NCBI GenBank assembly: GCA_028290595.1
Contig: JAQGJO010000226.1
Coordinates: forward strand, 1 to 7,991
Length of the DNA: 7,991 nt
From: Hyphomicrobiales bacterium
GTDB taxonomy: Bacteria; Pseudomonadota; Alphaproteobacteria; Rhizobiales; Beijerinckiaceae
Direction: 5' to 3'
The notes below the pieces were generated by a model. It ran no database searches. It was given only the letters and a program-made list of their open reading frames with translations, and was not told the origin of the DNA. Positions 7,307-7,991 of the stretch are shown here, piece after piece (position 1 is the first letter of the stretch; every line of letters begins with the position of its first letter). The translations under genes and the position numbers were made by a program.

Positions 7307-7991
7307 CTATGCCAGGTCGATGCGCACCGGCACATGATCCGACGGCTTCTCCCAGCCGCGGACATGCTGGTCGACGATCACCGATTGCAGCCGGTCGGCG
7401 GCCTGCGGCGACAGCAGCAGATGGTCGATGCGGATGCCGTTGTTACGCTGCCAGGCGCCGGCCTGGTAGTCCCAGAATGTGTAGACGCCGGCCTCGTCGG
7501 TCGTCGCGCGCAGGGCGTCGGTCAGCCCGAGATTGAGCAGACTGCGGAACGCGTCCCGCGTCTGCGGCAGAAATAGCGCGTCATTGCGCCAGGCATCCGG
7601 GTCCTTGGCGTCGCGCGGTTCGGGAATGACGTTGTAGTCGCCGGCCAGCACCAGCGGCTCCTCCAGCGCCAGCAGGCCGCGCGTATGGCGCAGAAGCCGA
7701 TCGAGCCAGGCAAGCTTGTAGGGATATTTATCGGTGCCGACCGGATTGCCGTTGGGCAGATAGATCGAGCCGACCCGCACCACACCGGTGCCGTGGGTGA
7801 CCACGGCTTCCACATAGCGCGCTTGAACGTCGCTGTCGTCGCCGGGCAGGCCATAGCTGACCTCGGCCGGGGTCTTGGACAGGATCGCGACGCCGTTGAA
7901 CGTCTTCTGGCCGGTCATATAGGTGTTGTAGCCGGCTGCCTCGACCTCGACGCGCGGGAATGTGTCCTCGGCGCATTTCAGCTCCTGCAGG
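7307..7991 (-). CDS. xthA: Exodeoxyribonuclease III (XthA), 5' end cut off by the window edge
   Basis: Cytoplasmic AP endonuclease and 3'-5' exonuclease of base excision repair, in the endonuclease/exonuclease/phosphatase fold. The frame is open to the right edge (first full codon at 7990), giving 227 visible residues; compared with E. coli ExoIII about 30 N-terminal residues are missing. Metal and catalytic motifs are LQELK with the Glu at 7984-7982, GQKTFNGVAILSK, the Tyr of SIYLPNGN, AGDYNVIPEPRD (Asp and Asn), RIDHLLLS, and the C-terminal SDHVPVRIDLA (Asp-His pair). The internal ATG at 7918 is not the start, because conserved family sequence including the catalytic Glu lies upstream. The gene stops with TAG at 7309-7307, 8 bases before the cyclase start. 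Confidence 0.94.
   Translation of the reverse strand, partial: LQELKCAEDTFPRVEVEAAGYNTYMTGQKTFNGVAILSKTPAEVSYGLPGDDSDVQARYVEAVVTHGTGVVRVGSIYLPNGNPVGTDKYPYKLAWLDRLLRHTRGLLALEEPLVLAGDYNVIPEPRDAKDPDAWRNDALFLPQTRDAFRSLLNLGLTDALRATTDEAGVYTFWDYQAGAWQRNNGIRIDHLLLSPQAADRLQSVIVDQHVRGWEKPSDHVPVRIDLA

Noticed and set aside
5301..7337. Plus-strand frames opposite the cyclase gene, including 5988-6875
   Set aside because: The cyclase strand holds complete CHASE2 and catalytic motifs. The opposite frames have shadow-type composition.

Overview
The window is GC-rich, densely coded DNA that looks like the chromosome of an alphaproteobacterium, most likely in the Rhizobiales/Hyphomicrobiales. The evidence is an ExoR-type periplasmic Sel1-repeat regulator, an IlvD protein whose N-terminal half reads like the rhizobial/Bradyrhizobium-type enzyme, and a CHASE2 adenylate cyclase. 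No mobile element, CRISPR array, tRNA or rRNA was seen. I judge it to be ordinary chromosome with several notable junctions and regulatory sites, not a new multi-gene system.

Layout. On the minus strand, positions 1957 to 614 encode an Nramp-family Mn2+/H+ transporter (mntH). After a 64-base gap without a visible terminator follows the start of a secreted, beta-barrel-like outer membrane protein (549 to the left edge, cut off). A perfect 16-base palindrome with the TAGC-N4-GCTA core of MntR operators lies over the predicted mntH promoter. A 435-base intergenic region (1958-2392) separates mntH from the divergent plus-strand pair ilvD (dihydroxy-acid dehydratase, TTG start at 2393) and exoR (4134-4997, starting 4 bases after the ilvD stop).

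exoR converges on a minus-strand pair: the partial exodeoxyribonuclease III gene xthA (from the right edge to 7307) and, 8 bases further on, a CHASE2-adenylate cyclase gene (7298 to 5013). A single 10-bp-stem hairpin at 4997-5022 fills the 15-base gap between the convergent stop codons.

How the genes may work together. mntH plus the outer membrane protein could form a two-membrane manganese uptake route under manganese repression. ilvD-exoR would place a regulator of exopolysaccharide and envelope signalling in the transcript of a branched-chain amino acid enzyme. xthA and the cyclase look co-transcribed, joining a DNA repair nuclease to a membrane-bound cAMP-producing sensor. These functional links are inferences from spacing and family knowledge only.
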